Shown: in pieces, positions 22,641-34,876 of the stretch | How the letters are laid out: each line of letters begins with the position of its first letter | Numbering within the stretch: the first letter of the stretch is position 1 | Source of the DNA: Vitellaria paradoxa | Lineage: Eukaryota; Streptophyta; Magnoliopsida; Ericales; Sapotaceae | Direction of reading: 5' to 3' | DNA length: 64,000 nt | NCBI GenBank assembly: GCA_019916065.1 | Contig: CM034241.1 | Span: 15,987,228 to 16,051,227 of the forward strand | Made by a program: the position numbers and the translations under genes | Notes under the pieces: model-generated | Told to the model about the DNA's origin: nothing | What the model saw: only the letters and a program-made list of their open reading frames with translations | Databases searched by the model: none

Positions 22641-23713
22641 TTTTTTAATTGACACTAGAATGTATGTCTCAAATACAGTAGTGTCGCCATGATATGAAAA
22701 TATGCAGCTTGATATGCACAATCTTATGCCTTTTTTTTTTCCCCCTAAAACTAGAACATAACTCTATTTTCAACACAAAAAGGACTCGAAAAAATTATAA
22801 ACAGTTAATATCTTTATCAATGATAAAAATAACATGCGCTGAAATGTCTTAAACATCATGAAAGTCCCAAATGCATGCTAATCACGAAATTTCAATCGCC
22901 ATAGCCCAAATGAAGAATACTTTGGTATTTTATCGGAGATCATCCAAAAATATTACACCTTCAACACAAATCCGTTATTGTATTGAAATAAAAAGTATGT
23001 TATTATTAGATAAAAAAAAATAAAATTACAATGATGTAGTGTTAATATAGTTGTAATTAAAATAGAATTATATGGAATTTGTTATTTTGCAGGAGCGGTA
23101 ACAAAATTATAATTAGAATAGAATTCTAAGCTTATTATTTACAAGTTCACAAATTTTTCATTTTATGCTGATCATTTTTCTGACAATTTTCTAACTTTGT
23201 AATATTACTTTTCAGATAATATGATCTTTTATTCGACTTAAAATGGCAGCAAGGTCTAGGTTAGAAAAATCAGTAGATTGATCGGTCAAATTTTAGGATT
23301 CATCAAAATAATACATATTTCATTCCATCGTAACGAATCAAAAGTTGGATATGCACAAAGGATGCATTATTAGCACATATCCTTATTGGTATTGTTTTTA
23401 AAATTCAAATGAAGCCATCATCATATAGAGCACCATGTTGGATTTTTCTTCCTAAGGTAATTTACTAAAAAGTAGTGATGTTTTGTCAGAATTTTGAATG
23501 AAAGAATTTGTTAAAATACGTATATTATAAAAATACTATTATATTATAATATCATTATGATCTAATTTTTTTGGCTGAAAAAACAATTTCATGCCCTTTG
23601 CTTAATTGTATGGTACACAAACACTTTTGATTTAAAGGTGGGAGAAGAAAGGAATAATGATCTTAGTTAAATTACAAGAAAATCACAGATATATATATCT
23701 TTATATATATATA
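22641..23713. other. Intergenic DNA, no gene seen
   Basis: AT-rich sequence with short homopolymers. It holds no recognisable coding frame, terminal repeat or RNA gene. Confidence 0.45.
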
Positions 23714-24218
23714 TGATGATGGTGGTATTTCATGAATATGGGCCAAGCTTTGATCTGGAATCTGCAATTTACAAACACCGGTGTTGTACCTGTCAAAAGT
23801 CCTCTTATGCCTATGTTAGCAAAGAATTATGGGGATTTAATTTGATAGAGTAATGGTAGGTTTAGAACTGCATACCTGTTAGGGTTAATTAACCTTTTAT
23901 TTAAAATGATATTTCAAGGAGATATAAGTAGAACTGAATTAAAATTCTTCCTAATTTGCTGTTGCTTTCTTGTTTAGATAAGAAAAATATTAAATTTGAA
24001 TTAACATGATGATGATCTTGAATTGATAGTAATCGCTGTATTATAGGTGCAAATTACAGAATCATAGTGATTGCTTTTTGATCCCTGCTCATCACCCATC
24101 TCAATTGCCACTTGGCTTCTTAAACTCTACTCGGTCAGTATTACTTAGCATGATAGGGAGACCCGAGGTCAATTTTGTGGTTTACTGTTTATCTCAGTCG
24201 ATTAGGAATTACCCATCA
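23714..24218 (-). repeat. Left (3') LTR of Tat element B
   Basis: It starts TGATGATGGTGG and ends ACCCATCA. It aligns in order, with many differences, to the LTRs of element A at 24,976 and 47,790 (shared: TACCTGTCAAAAG, TTCTTGTTTAGATAAGAAAA). It is followed by TTTGCCCCTCGATTCCCT, the same internal junction as in A. Its partner LTR is not in the window. Confidence 0.7.
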
Positions 24219-24335
24219 TATTTGCCCCTCGATTCCCTTTGAAGGTTTATTAGTCACACATGCATTTAATATGTTGTAGTTGCCATCATTGCGCTGACAT
24301 ATGAATGGCCTCTTTCTTCCAAACTTCTGCCACAC

Positions 24336-24975
24336 GTGAATTTAGAGTTTGTTCAGCGTATGTATGATGATTTGACTCCCTCGATGCTTATCATGTGGCT
24401 CCATTTGGGCTGTGCATTTAGAAATGGCCCTTTGTTTATTTATACCTGCCTCTTCATTTTTTTCTTTTTCACTTTGTTTCCTACTCAAATCAATTTTCCA
24501 TTCTCAAGCTTCGAACCCGGTGGAATCGCCTCCTCCTTAGTATGCTATCACTTACTTTGCATTATTATTGCTTGCATTTTCTTTCCATATATGCTTTGGT
24601 TCCTTATTTGCTGTTTGTGATTTTATTGGAGAGTGAATAAACTTCCTAGCATTGTAGAGGAACTCGTATTTCATAAATCTATGTGTACTCTTCTAATCTT
24701 CAAGTACTACTCTTATAGATTACACACTTTAGTAGCCTCTGAGGATATGACGTCCCATCGAAGATTGATAATTCCTGAGGGAAGTGATGAATCCCCTTCC
24801 CCCCAAACAATCCCATTTAGGCGAGACCGAATACCCCTGGCTTTGCCTTTGATCATGCCCCTGAATTAGTGATAGGGAATGTTATACCTAACCCTGAATC
24901 CTAACATGAGGAAGAATCTACATCAAGAAGAGGAGATTTCGCACTTAACTACATCAAGATTCGCTCTATGATCAA
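24336..24975 (+). pseudogene. Antisense ORF of Tat element B, part 1
   Basis: Plus-strand frames parallel those after the left LTR of element A: a shared segment HKS[IM]C(A/T)LLIF(E/K)YY, then an ATG at 24,747 followed by an acidic Ser/Pro-rich stretch. The frame is cut at 24,975 by insertion of element A. It resumes at 48,339 with KLRLKKLLKAF, as in A's own uninterrupted copy. Tat-lineage Gypsy elements are known to carry an extra ORF, antisense to gag-pol, between integrase and 3' LTR. Its role is not known. In-frame stops make this copy non-functional. Confidence 0.75.
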
Positions 24976-25547
24976 TGATGATGAATAGATTCCGTAGCCC
25001 TGACCCGGCTTCCTTGACTGAATAATTTGGCAAGAATGAGATATCCAGCCCACCTAGGACACCAGTGTGATACCTGCCAAGACTCTCCGATGATCAAGCT
25101 AGAGAATAATCAATTAAATTTTGCTACAATCACAGCAAGGGTTTTCTTATTAATGCTTACTTATCATCATGATTCTCCTCCTCTTTATAGAAACGACTGT
25201 TGAATTAAAGATAGAAATAGACTGATATTTTTCCATGATTTTCTGTAACTTTCTTATTTGGATAAGAAAAGTGTAAAATTTTGAATCAGTTATGGGATTT
25301 TCTACCAGAATTGATGATTCCAAGCCAGTAATTGCAGCATGGATATCAAAGTTATAACCGTGAAACTTGCCACTTGTGCACCTGAGTTCAGCCTGATGTT
25401 AGTTAGCCCAAGCTATAGAGCTCGGTATAGTCCACCCCTACGCTGGTAGCTCGGTCAGTTGGCTCGAGGATCTAGCTCAGCATCCCTCGAAGCTTATTCC
25501 CAAGGGGTGTTTTTGTCATTTAGTTAAGCTCTAAATTTTCCCCATCA
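24976..25547 (-). repeat. 3' LTR of element A
   Basis: The 572 bp from TGATGATGAATAG to CCCCATCA align along their whole length with 47,790-48,333. On the minus strand the LTR start TGATGGGG follows a purine-rich stretch GGGAATCGAGGGCAAC, taken as the polypurine tract. Confidence 0.88.
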
Positions 25548-25859
25548 GTTGCCCTCGATTCCCTAGGTCCCTTAGCGTACCCAAGGGAATCCATTATTAC
25601 ATATACATATATATTTCCTTCGAGCCGCATGCTCATTAAATGTGCACTAGTAATCATCATCATTCAAATGCATGATCTTTATTATGCCTCTTGGTTTGGC
25701 TGCCACGTGTTCTTTCTGTATCCATGCCTCACATTCCGGATAGCTCCGTCCCATTGATACTTGTCCCGTGGTCTCTTTTGATTCGTTAATTTTGAAATAA
25801 TCTACATATTAATTTCTTTCCCTTTCTTCTTTCTCATCATTTTCCCACTTTGACTCTCT

Positions 25860-28800
25860 TCCCTATATTCGCCATCCTCGAGCTTTGTCCTCTGGAGTTT
25901 TTGCCCTCACTTCTCTAGTACACTTTCTTCACTTGGTTTTCTTTCGCTATTGCTTCTCGTTCTTTTCTATGTTGTGGTTCCTCCATCGTTGTCTGTGGTT
26001 TTACTGGAAAGAAAGCCATCTTCCCAATGCCTTATGGTTTACAGAGGATTCTGCCTTCCATAAGTCTATTTGTGCCCTTCTCATCTTCGAATACTATCAC
26101 TATAGGCTGCGAACCTTAACTACCACTAAGGATATGGCCCCTTGTCGCAAATTGATACTTTCAGAGGACAGTGGCAAATCCCCTTCCAATGATCCTATCT
26201 TATCTAGATTTGATGCCCCTATTCCTTCTCCCGTTTGTGAACCCCTTCCTTCTGAGGGTGACTCTAATTCTTGCTGAGAAGGAACTTCGACCTCAGGACG
26301 GGTGGACCTTAACCTTGACTGTATAGTAATTCGTTCCCCAATTGATAAACATAAACTCAAGAAGCCTCTTAAGGCTTTCTAGCCCTCAAAACACCTTTCC
26401 TATCGATGGCTGGCCCCCACTGACTCTATTTGCTTTTCGTTAATGCCTTCGGGGGTTATTGTATATCAACAACAATAACCCCACTACTACTGGACCTTAA
26501 AAGGGAAACTGAGGACCTATCGCCTCCTAATTCTTCTTGTGATGATATGTTGCTTTGGGATAAAGAGCAAAAGGTTTTCTCCACTAAGGCTGTTTGGAAC
26601 TCTTTGAGAGTTTCCACTCCACCCGTGAGCTGGTTCAAGGTAGTATGGTTTAAATTTCACATTCCTAGTCATGCTTTCATTCTTTGGCTGGCGGTTAGGA
26701 GGAAACTTGCTACCCAGGATAAGCTTCTATCTTTTGGCATGATTTCTACTATGAGATGTTTGTTCTGTGGAACGTTACGTGAAGATCATGATCACTTGTT
26801 TTTCAATTGTTCGTTCACTTGCAGAATATGGAAATCTTTATTGACTATTTCAGGGTTGCAACATTCACCTAGTGATTGGGACGGTGTTATTACTTGGGCC
26901 TCTACAGTTTGTAAAGGCTCCACTTTACTTTCTTTGATTGGGAGGCTCACACTTGCTGCCTCGGTTTACGTGATTTGGCGGGAAAGAAATAGGAGACAAT
27001 ATAAACAGCAGTTCCAAGATGAGGTGACCCTCCTTAGTTCTATCAAGGATTTGGTAAGATTGCGGCTTATGGATTGTTCGGGGTTTCCAAGAACGAATCA
27101 GAATTGCCTTCTTCTTCACCAGTGGAATCTTCCTCAATCTATTATTGAATAGTTTGTTGGTGTTTCTCTTGATTCTATGTCAGAGAGTGCATTGATGTTG
27201 AGAGTTGGGATATGTTCCAGAGTTTTTGTTTGCTATTTTTTCACTTGGGGTTTTCATGCTCATATTTGTAGGAGTGATTGGTGATTGATTTGTCCAGGGG
27301 TATGCCCCTGTGTATTTGTACATGAACTTCTAATTTTTTGATTAATATATTTACTTTTACCTTTCAAAAAAAAAAAGGGGGTTATTGTATATCAAGCTGC
27401 CCTATCTAGTAGACTTCGATTTCCCTTAGTTCATCCTATCAGGGAAGTCTTAGCTAGACTTAACCTGAACCCAGCCCAAATCATGCCGAATGGCTAGAAG
27501 ATCTTGGTTGGTTATGCTGTGATATGGAAGGCCATCTCAAATGAGCACCTTATGGCGGATGAATTTCTCTACTGTTATCGTATCGTTGAGGTCGGTCAAG
27601 GGTGGTTTTACTTCTCAGCTTAGGCTAAGGAGTTTAACATAGTTGAAGGCTACCCCTCCTCGGTAAAACATTGGAAAGAGAATTTTTTCTTTATGTACGG
27701 GGATGGATGGGAATTCTGTCCCTGGGAGACTAAGGAAGAAACATTGATATGGTGCCCATTGCCCTAGGGTTAGTTGAGCGAATAGGGTATGTTGATTTCT
27801 TAGCTACATCTCAAACCTACTATGCTCCTTTAACATCATCTAATTTTATTCCGCTACCTTGTCTAGCTAAATACAACCCAAAGTGTTTGACGTCCAGCTT
27901 GGGAGGATATTACTTGCCCAATCTTATCCTGATTCTATAGCTTTTTGATCTCAGCAGAGAGTCTCATCAAGCATATTCTTGGTCTCGAGCTGAGCTTAGA
28001 GGATTTGGAGATCAAACATGAGAGGAGTGAGCTCTTTTTTGTCTTCATGGTTCATCTTTTCTTTGCACCACTGACCTTTTCTTTTCCACAATTGCAGATT
28101 TAGATGTCATAGCTGCAGATTTCCTAACTTTTTTGAATGAGATGAAGTTTAACAAAGAGAAATACAAGGCGGCAACTAAGAGGCCATCAGGGTCAGAGCC
28201 TAGACCCGCAAAAAGGATAAAGATCGTCGGCATTAGCTTTTTAAAGGAGAGTGCTCCACCCATTCCAATGGAACATGAAACACCTTTAACAACCACTTAA
28301 GAGCAGCACCTTGATATTCTTCCCCCCAGTCCCCCAACCATTTAGGGGGTTAGTTTAGCGGACAATCTTCCTCAACACCCGGTCGAGGTAGCAGTGTCAT
28401 CTGAATAGGTCAAGCCACATAACCTTGTGGATGATCCTGCCCTGGCCATTAAACGAATGGAGGGCATCATCACCCCTGCTAATTTAGCCCGGGCCCATGA
28501 GATATCTATGACCAAATTGGCTAAAAACATTGCCCACGATCAGGCTAAGGCATCATTCTTTAACCTCTTCCTGTTGGGTGGTGATTGTATATCACTTTTT
28601 TTTAACTCCTTTAGATTTTTAGGTCATGCTTTGATCAGCTGAGCTTGGAACTCGGTATCTTAGCTCAAATCGTTACTTCTTCTAGGAGTACAAAAAGAAT
28701 GAGCATCTCTTTGCTTAGTTTTTTGCTTCAGAAAGAGAGCTAAAGAAGGTGCGTGCCAAGGCCCAGAGTGCAGCTTCAGAACAAGACCAAGCCCTCATTG

Positions 28801-29226
28801 CCATGGATGAAGCTCTTTTGAGCTCTAATGGCCTATCTTTGGCCCCTGCTGCAGCGACAAAATTAAAGGACCTAGCCAATCAGAAGGCCAAAGAACTAGC
28901 CAAGCAGTTAGAAACGTTGAGAGGCCAGATTGAGGAGTAAAAGGCCAAGGCTATAGAGGACTTCAAGGAGAGCAATCAAGCTCAAGAGTGGCTAGCTGAG
29001 GCCTTCCAAGATGGGTTCGAGGATGCCAAAGCTGAAGTCCTAAAGCTTCACCCAAAGCTAAAGTCCTAAAGATTCTCCCAAAGCTTGACCTATCGGAAGT
29101 AGTGTTTGTTGGGGGATCTGCTACGGGTTCTCCTTTGAGTGAAAGGGTCGAGGAAGTTCCAAGCACTGGGGAGGAAGCAGGCTCTGAACAAGTTCAGTTG
29201 CACCAAAGAAATGATACCCAAGTCTG
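25860..29226 (+). pseudogene. Antisense ORF of Tat element A
   Basis: Plus-strand frames run from an ATG at 26,134 through 27,396-27,950, 28,080-28,300 and 28,427-29,226, with breaks that may be introns or decay. Segments such as HWKENFFFMYGDGWEF (about 27,670) match the plant 'putative gypsy-type transposon' domain (Transposase_28 family). The C-terminal part is a helical Ala/Glu/Lys-rich region (28,749-28,940) followed by EAFQDGFEDAKAEVLKL (about 29,000). A LINE interrupts the frame at 26,470. A TATA-like CCCTATATTC at 25,862-25,871 lies upstream. The frame is antisense to gag-pol. Several stops indicate a dead copy, and the function is unknown. Confidence 0.75.
26470..27376 (+). mobile_element. 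5'-truncated L1-type LINE with zf-RVT end
   Basis: A 907-bp fragment is flanked by a perfect 19-bp duplication GGGGGTTATTGTATATCAA (26,451-26,469 and 27,377-27,395). It encodes the last part of ORF2 (to 27,152): a zf-RVT domain with KAVWNSLR, FKFHIPSHAFILWLA, CLFCG and a following HLFF.C pattern, the normal C-terminus of plant L1 ORF2. The 3' UTR has a GGGGTATGCCCC hairpin and ends TTTACCTTTC plus poly(A). Frame intact within the fragment, so insertion is relatively recent. Confidence 0.9.
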
Positions 29227-29594
29227 ATGGCCATCTATTTTTTTTGGGACTTACAACTATGTCCTGGTTAATTTAATGATATTTTTCATTGGCTTACTTT
29301 TATTTTGTACACATCCTACTCTATTTTTTTATGGGTATATGAGCATGAACTATCAAAGTGAGTAATTCACATCAATCCCCTAGAATTTTTGGGTCTTAAA
29401 AGATATGGTAAGCCACATTTTCTAATCCCTCAAGGAATTAAACAAAGCTACCTGAGCGGGGCTATAATAAAGTTGATCTGTTATGTGAGTCAATTTGGCC
29501 GAGGACTTTCTACCCCTTGGGCCAAAGCAAGAAGTTTGTTCTTTACTAATTGGCCGCTTTTGGTTGACCGAGGTGTCGACTGGCCCCATCAGGC

Positions 29595-30170
29595 TCTTGG
29601 CCTGACGGGCAATTTACTCACTGATGGTCAGCCACCTTAAGACCATTCGAGCAGTTAGTCTGCCCTTTTGGCAGTTTATCCCTTCACCAGTTAGCCTTTC
29701 TTGAACAGACCGAGCTGCCAACCTGCCTCTTAGGACCTTTGGCCTAGCGGGCAGTTTATCCTTTTGCTGGTCAGCCTTTCTCTGATTGACCGAGCTATCG
29801 ACCTACCCTTTAGGACCTTTGGCCTAGTCGACAGTTTATCCCTTCGCCGGTCGGCCTTTCTTAGACTAACCGAGCTGTCAACCTACCCCAAAGGCCCTTT
29901 GGCCTAGCGGGCAGTTTATCCCTTTGTTGGTCGGACTCTTTCAAATTGGCTGAGCTATCGACTTACCTTTTAGGCCTTTTGGCCTAGTCGGCAGCTTATC
30001 CCTTTGCCGATCGACCTTTTTTGGATCGACTGAGCTATTGACCTGCCCTTTAGGACCTTTGGCCTTGCGGGTAGTTTATCCTTTTGCCGATCTGCCTTTC
30101 TTAGACCAACCGAGCTGTCGATTTGCCCTTTAGGCCCTTTGGCCTAGTGGGCAGTTTATCCTCCTATCAA
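29595..30170. repeat. 80-bp tandem repeat array in element A
   Basis: The landmark GCAGTTTATC (with small variants) recurs at 29,671, 29,751, 29,831, 29,911, 29,991, 30,071 and 30,151, an exact 80-bp spacing seven times. Each unit also contains CCGAGCTGTCGACCTGCCC-like and GGACCTTTGGCCTAG words. Units differ by point changes but not by length. The array sits between the integrase end and the antisense ORF, in the 3' non-coding part of the element. Confidence 0.93.
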
Positions 30171-30329
30171 TGGCTCTTTGGGGTTATCTAATTTGATGGT
30201 GTAAATCTACTATCTCAAATAAGAAAGCAACATATGTCAAGAAACTTCCAAAGAAAGAACTTTATTAAACTGTTTTAACTTGTAAAAGAAAAAGGTTTAT
30301 AATATCTTTTAAATATAATAAAACTTAAG
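30171..30329. other. Spacer between minisatellite and integrase end
   Basis: Non-coding sequence of element A. Nothing further is visible. Confidence 0.4.
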
Positions 30330-30668
30330 GTGCTCCCTGTTCCAAGGGTAAGGCAGGGTTTTTCCGTTAGAGTCTTTAAGCCAGTAAGTTCCTTTCCTCG
30401 TGTAGAAGGCTACGACGTAGGGTCCTTCCCAGTTTGGGCTTAACTTTCATTCATGAGCATCTCTTGTCAACTAATTTACTTTCTTGAGAACCAGATCTCT
30501 AACATTAAAATTCTTGGGCTTGACCCTTCTACCATGGTATTGTTTTGTCCTTTGTTGATAAGCTTCCATTCAAATGGCATCCTGCAGTCTCTTTTCCTCC
30601 AACAAATCCACGTCAAGCTTAAGTGCTTCTTCATTTATTTCCTAATTGTAGAATTTGACCCTTGGGCT
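30330..30668 (-). pseudogene. Integrase C-terminus of element A
   Basis: Minus-strand translation gives LDVDLLEEKR, FNVRDLVLKKV, KLSPNWEGPYVV and a Leu/Gly-rich end, the standard C-terminal part of a Tat integrase. In-frame stops are present. The rest of the domain continues at 42,731-43,640, beyond the inserted LTR, so the two pieces were once contiguous. Confidence 0.88.
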
Positions 30669-30670
30669 AG

Positions 30671-31882
30671 TGATACACATTAATGCATTTAAGTAGTTAA
30701 TCTTGAAGTTTTATCATTATTTTATTACTTATAGCTTCTATTTTCTTAATTGTAGGGAAAAGGAAAAAATAATTGAGATTAGCAGCAATTAAAGTGGCTG
30801 CCATGGAGAAAAAAATGGTCTGAAGTTCAAGATGGTTGAAGTGGTGTGCAGCTGAAGTTTCAGCTTGAAACCCTATCAGTATTTTGACCATATCTTTTCA
30901 TTTACAATTAGGATTGACCTGATTCTTTTTGGGTTGGAAAGAAGACTCAAAGGGCTCCAACTTTTGTGTTTTAGCCAAAGCCTGAATCCATCATCTTCGA
31001 GGTCAAAATCGCATTGGAAGTCAAGGACAGAAAGCTGTTAGAAGAAAAAAACACAAAAAGTGAAACTTATACACTGCCGTCCAGACACCCCTTTTTGGTG
31101 TCTGGACACCTGGGACACACGAGATGATTATTTTATTTTATTTTTAGGGTTTTTGAGCACTGTATATAAACACCTCATTAGCAGCCGTCTAGGGTATCTT
31201 TTCGCTAAGCATTCTTGAGACTTGTTTAGGGTTTTAGTTATTTTCTTTTCATTCGTTTGGAGATGTTTTTCAAGTTTTGCACAGCATTTTTTGGAGTTTT
31301 CTCAACTTTGATGATTGTTTGGCATTGGTTTTGTTCTTCGAAATACGGTACATTATTTGTTTAATTAATAAAACTTTTCCAGAATTTATTTGTATTTGAT
31401 CTTTGTGTTTATTGTTCTTAATTCATTATTGATGCGTATCGATTTTAATATGAAACTAGCGTAAGACCCTAGTTCTTGATTCAACGAATCAAGGAATGGT
31501 AAGTTACTATGATCTAAGGGATGTACGTAGACCCTTCGCATGGTTTGCGAAAACTCATGCGTACGGGCCTACAACTTTCAAATCTATTTTCGATTGTTTC
31601 AAAAACTTTCAAAAACGAAAATCTTTGACTATATTTTCTGTATTCACTGGTAAAGGTTTTTGATTAAGATTTTTTTAATATTTTTGGACGAACTAAAAGT
31701 AGGATTTGAACTCAAATATGATTTCGTTTGTTGAAAAGCTTTCGAAAACAAAAGTTTTTGACTAAATTCTCTGTAATCACTAGTAAAGATTTTTGATTAA
31801 AATTTTCTTAATATTTTTGAGCAAACCCTAAATCGGATTTGAACCCAAGTGTTTTCCTAGAAAATCTTTCCGATTTTATCAT
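30671..31882 (+). repeat. LTR inserted in integrase of A, left half
   Basis: It begins TGATACACATTAATGC and continues at 42,212 beyond the CACTA element, ending near 42,730 with CCCTGTGGATTCGACCTC and a CTTGCACTTGGGGG stretch, typical of Athila/Tat-like LTR ends. It aligns with the LTRs at 54,867 (minus) and 56,931 (plus), for example GGTCTGAAGTTCAA, GAAGTGGTGTGC and AATCGCATTGGAAGTCA. A TATA box TATATAAA is at 31,163-31,170. A perfect 11-bp inverted repeat GTCCAGACACC/GGTGTCTGGAC lies at 31,079-31,107. No internal region is attached, so it is probably a solo LTR. Confidence 0.8.
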
Positions 31883-32579
31883 CACTATAGGAAATCCAGG
31901 TATAGGCGAGATAAAACTTCCTCGCTAAAATTCATATTTTCCTCGCTAAAGACTATAGGCGAGGAAAATTATTCCTCGCAATTTTCCTTGCCTATCCTCC
32001 GTCGCCTATAATTTTTAGCGATGAATATTTATTTTCCTCGCCTATAATTACTTTTAACAAGGAATTCATTTTCGTTGCCTATTTTTACCTTTTAGCGAGG
32101 AAATAAATGCCCTCACCTATGCTTACGTTTTAGCGAGGAAATAAATGTCCTCGTCTATGCTTATCTTTTAGCGAGGAAATAAAAGTCGTCGTCTATTCTT
32201 CCCTTTTAGCAAAGAAATAAATGTCGTCGCCTATTTTTACCTTTTAGCGAGAAAATAAATTTCCTCGCCTATCATGACCTTTAGGGGAGGAAATTATATT
32301 TTTCTCGCCTATAGTGACTTTTGGCGAGGAAATTTATTCGTTGCTTACACTATGTAAAACCCCAACGAATAGACTGTTAGCAATGAAAAAAATACATTTA
32401 GCGAGGAATATATTTTCTCACTAAAAGTATTAGTTTTAAAAAAAATAAAATTTTTTAAATATTTAATTTTTCAAAAAACCTGTTACAACAATAAATCAAA
32501 CTTACAAATAAACCTATTGCAATATTAAAACCAAATATGCAAAGTTATCATATTAAAGTCATCCAAATCCAACAACCAC

Positions 32580-33395
32580 TAATGAGATCCATGAAATAAA
32601 ACAAAAGTATTAAGATTACATTCAAAAATAAAAATAAAATCCAAGTAGTTCAATATTAATTGCCAAATGTCTAAACCTAAAGTGGTGGAGGTATATTGAG
32701 TAGAAGTGGTATTAGAAGAGCGAAACTCCTCAAACATCTTTAGCAACTGAGTCTGCTGCGTCTCCATATTAGCAATTTTGTTGCAAAAGAAATTTTGCTC
32801 AACTTCCATTTGCTCCATTTTTTACATGACACTTTCAAGTTGGAATCTGGAATTAGCACAATCTGAGCAATGAGAGATGGGCATCGAAGGGGGTTTTGGC
32901 CCACGGCCCATCCCACGTATATAGCCAGACTTCTTTCCCAAAACCTGCATCCCTACAGCATCCTTACTCAATGCATCATGGTCATCGGGAGTAAGCTGAC
33001 TACTCATGCATATAATCTCATCCTAACATTTATTATAACTAATATAAGAATATTATCAAACCACAATTAAAAAATTACATTACCAAATAAAAATTACAAG
33101 AACGTACATGTAACTCTCTCGCTTTCGTGCAACACCACTGGTTACTTTTTGTTATGTGCGCATGCTTCCACTATCCAGTGAAACCAATCGGCTCATTACT
33201 TTCAGGATTCACTTATAAAAAATAATACATAAGTACAAAACTAATAGTATAAATAAATCATGTAAACTAATGGTTACCATGCTATGACAAGCAGGCACAA
33301 ATGCACGTGATCCCATCGCATGTGTAACGGTTTGATGAGATCGATTTTATGCATTTCTCTGACACTTCTCCTGAAAAATTTGTTCATTAAAAGAA
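32580..33395 (-). pseudogene. CACTA-associated Transposase_24-type protein remnant
   Basis: Minus-strand frames give, in order: THAMGSRAFVPACHSM (about 33,300), VNPESNEPIG with HAHITKS and KARELH (33,110-33,220), then DDHDALSKD with GYIRGMGRGPKP (32,880-33,000) and a Glu/Gln-rich helical tail (32,579-32,818). This order matches the C-terminal part of the plant Ptta/En/Spm transposase family. A GTACGT donor after ARELH suggests an intron. One stop lies in the second segment. The main TNP2 transposase is not visible anywhere in the element, so this copy could move only with outside help. Confidence 0.75.
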
Positions 33396-34789
33396 TATAT
33401 CCAACTTAAGAAAAGGACCTTATAGTAGTATAGGAAAGAAATCAAATTTCAAATTCATGATTGTGCTTGCATTATTATTATTAACTCAACAATACATGAT
33501 ATATGTGTATATATATATAATCAGCTATTGAATCATGCATGTTTGACAAATCTATTTAACATGTACAAGGAATCAATTAAATTAATTACAGTTTTAGAGG
33601 AAAATGCAAAATTGTCCTCAAATTAAGTAGATAGTAATAGCCTTCTGTTTTGATTTCTTACATAATAAATGTAAAAAAAAAAAAAGTTTTTACATATAAT
33701 TAAAAAAATAGCCCAATTTTTTTTCTTTCCAAAATTAATCAAGCATATTCTACCTTTGCTTTTTCCCAACCTCAGACTTATGAATAGCCTAAAACTGTGT
33801 TTAATTATCTTGTTTAAAATGCATAATTAATTATCCACTTCTCAAATCCAGCATGACAAAAATCTCTACTTAGAAAAAAGAACACAATGTCTCACTGGAC
33901 ATAGTGAGAAGATGAATTGGGTTTCTTCCACTGGTTTTGCTGTGTTTGGATGGATGTGGTGGGAAATGTGCTTGAATGGACAACTAAAGAATAATTTGGT
34001 GCAATTTTGATCAAAAAAAAAAAAAAACAGGACACCAATGTACAAAAGCACAAACAATTTTGGTTGAAGAAACAAGGCAATCAAATTCTTCAAGCACGGG
34101 TCCTAGCTTTTATTACAGGATCTCCTTCCCAATCATTTCCATTTTTGTTTCTTTTCTCTTTGTCACTCCTCCTGCATAGTCCATTAATTCCTTGGATTTT
34201 TTTTTTATATAATCGGTTTTTGCATAATACATACATAAAGCAGAGAACCCGGAACCATTCACAGGTAACTATTGTTTCATTTGAATCGATCACATGAAAT
34301 CATGAATCATTCATAGGTAACCATTCACATGAAATCTTGAATCATCAATTCGTGAAGACAATTGTTTTTTTTTTAATTCATTTAATTTGTGAATACAATT
34401 GCTCTGCACATTCCCGTGTTCCACTCGTCTTCTGTTTCATTTGAACTGATGCAATTTATATATACATATATAGATATATTGTTTTGTAACCAAAAAACAA
34501 AAATTAAACAGTGTCGTCCCCAAATTTTAACACATACAGAAAAAGAGAAAATCCCTAAAATCAGAAACTAGGTTTTCAAACACAGAAAAAGAGAAAGGGA
34601 GGGAGGTAGGCGAAAGAGAGAAAGAGAAGGGAGAAAGTTGAAACCTGTGAATGGAGATGGTGAAGATGAGCGGTGGAGAAGCAGCGGCTACGACGGCGGC
34701 AAGGTATGGTAGTAGGGCAAATAGTGGCAAAGTGTGGCGTTGGCGGCTATGTGTTTTGAAAAGTGATATTTGTATTTTTTAACTTTAAC
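33396..34789. other. Interior of the CACTA element, mostly non-coding
   Basis: AT-rich sequence. Near 34,590-34,740 a purine-rich leader is followed by an ATG (34,655) and a GC-rich Ala-rich start with a possible donor AAGGTATGG (34,700-34,708). This resembles the gene-like insert of the CACTA element at 15.6 kb and may be the element's own first exon or a captured one. No domain was recognised. Confidence 0.4.
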
Positions 34790-34876
34790 TTTAGCGAGGA
34801 AATAAGAGATTCCTCACCTATAACTTTTTGTGACCATTTGATCTCTCGCCTAAAATTCAAATAAGACTTAAAATAT

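Noticed and set aside
29595..30170. CRISPR-like array
   Set aside because: The 80-bp units are contiguous tandem copies with no unique spacers, in a plant retrotransposon. It is a minisatellite.
33866..34297. Overlapping small ORFs around an A run
   Set aside because: They are low-complexity frames on both strands in the CACTA interior, with no motif or conserved order.
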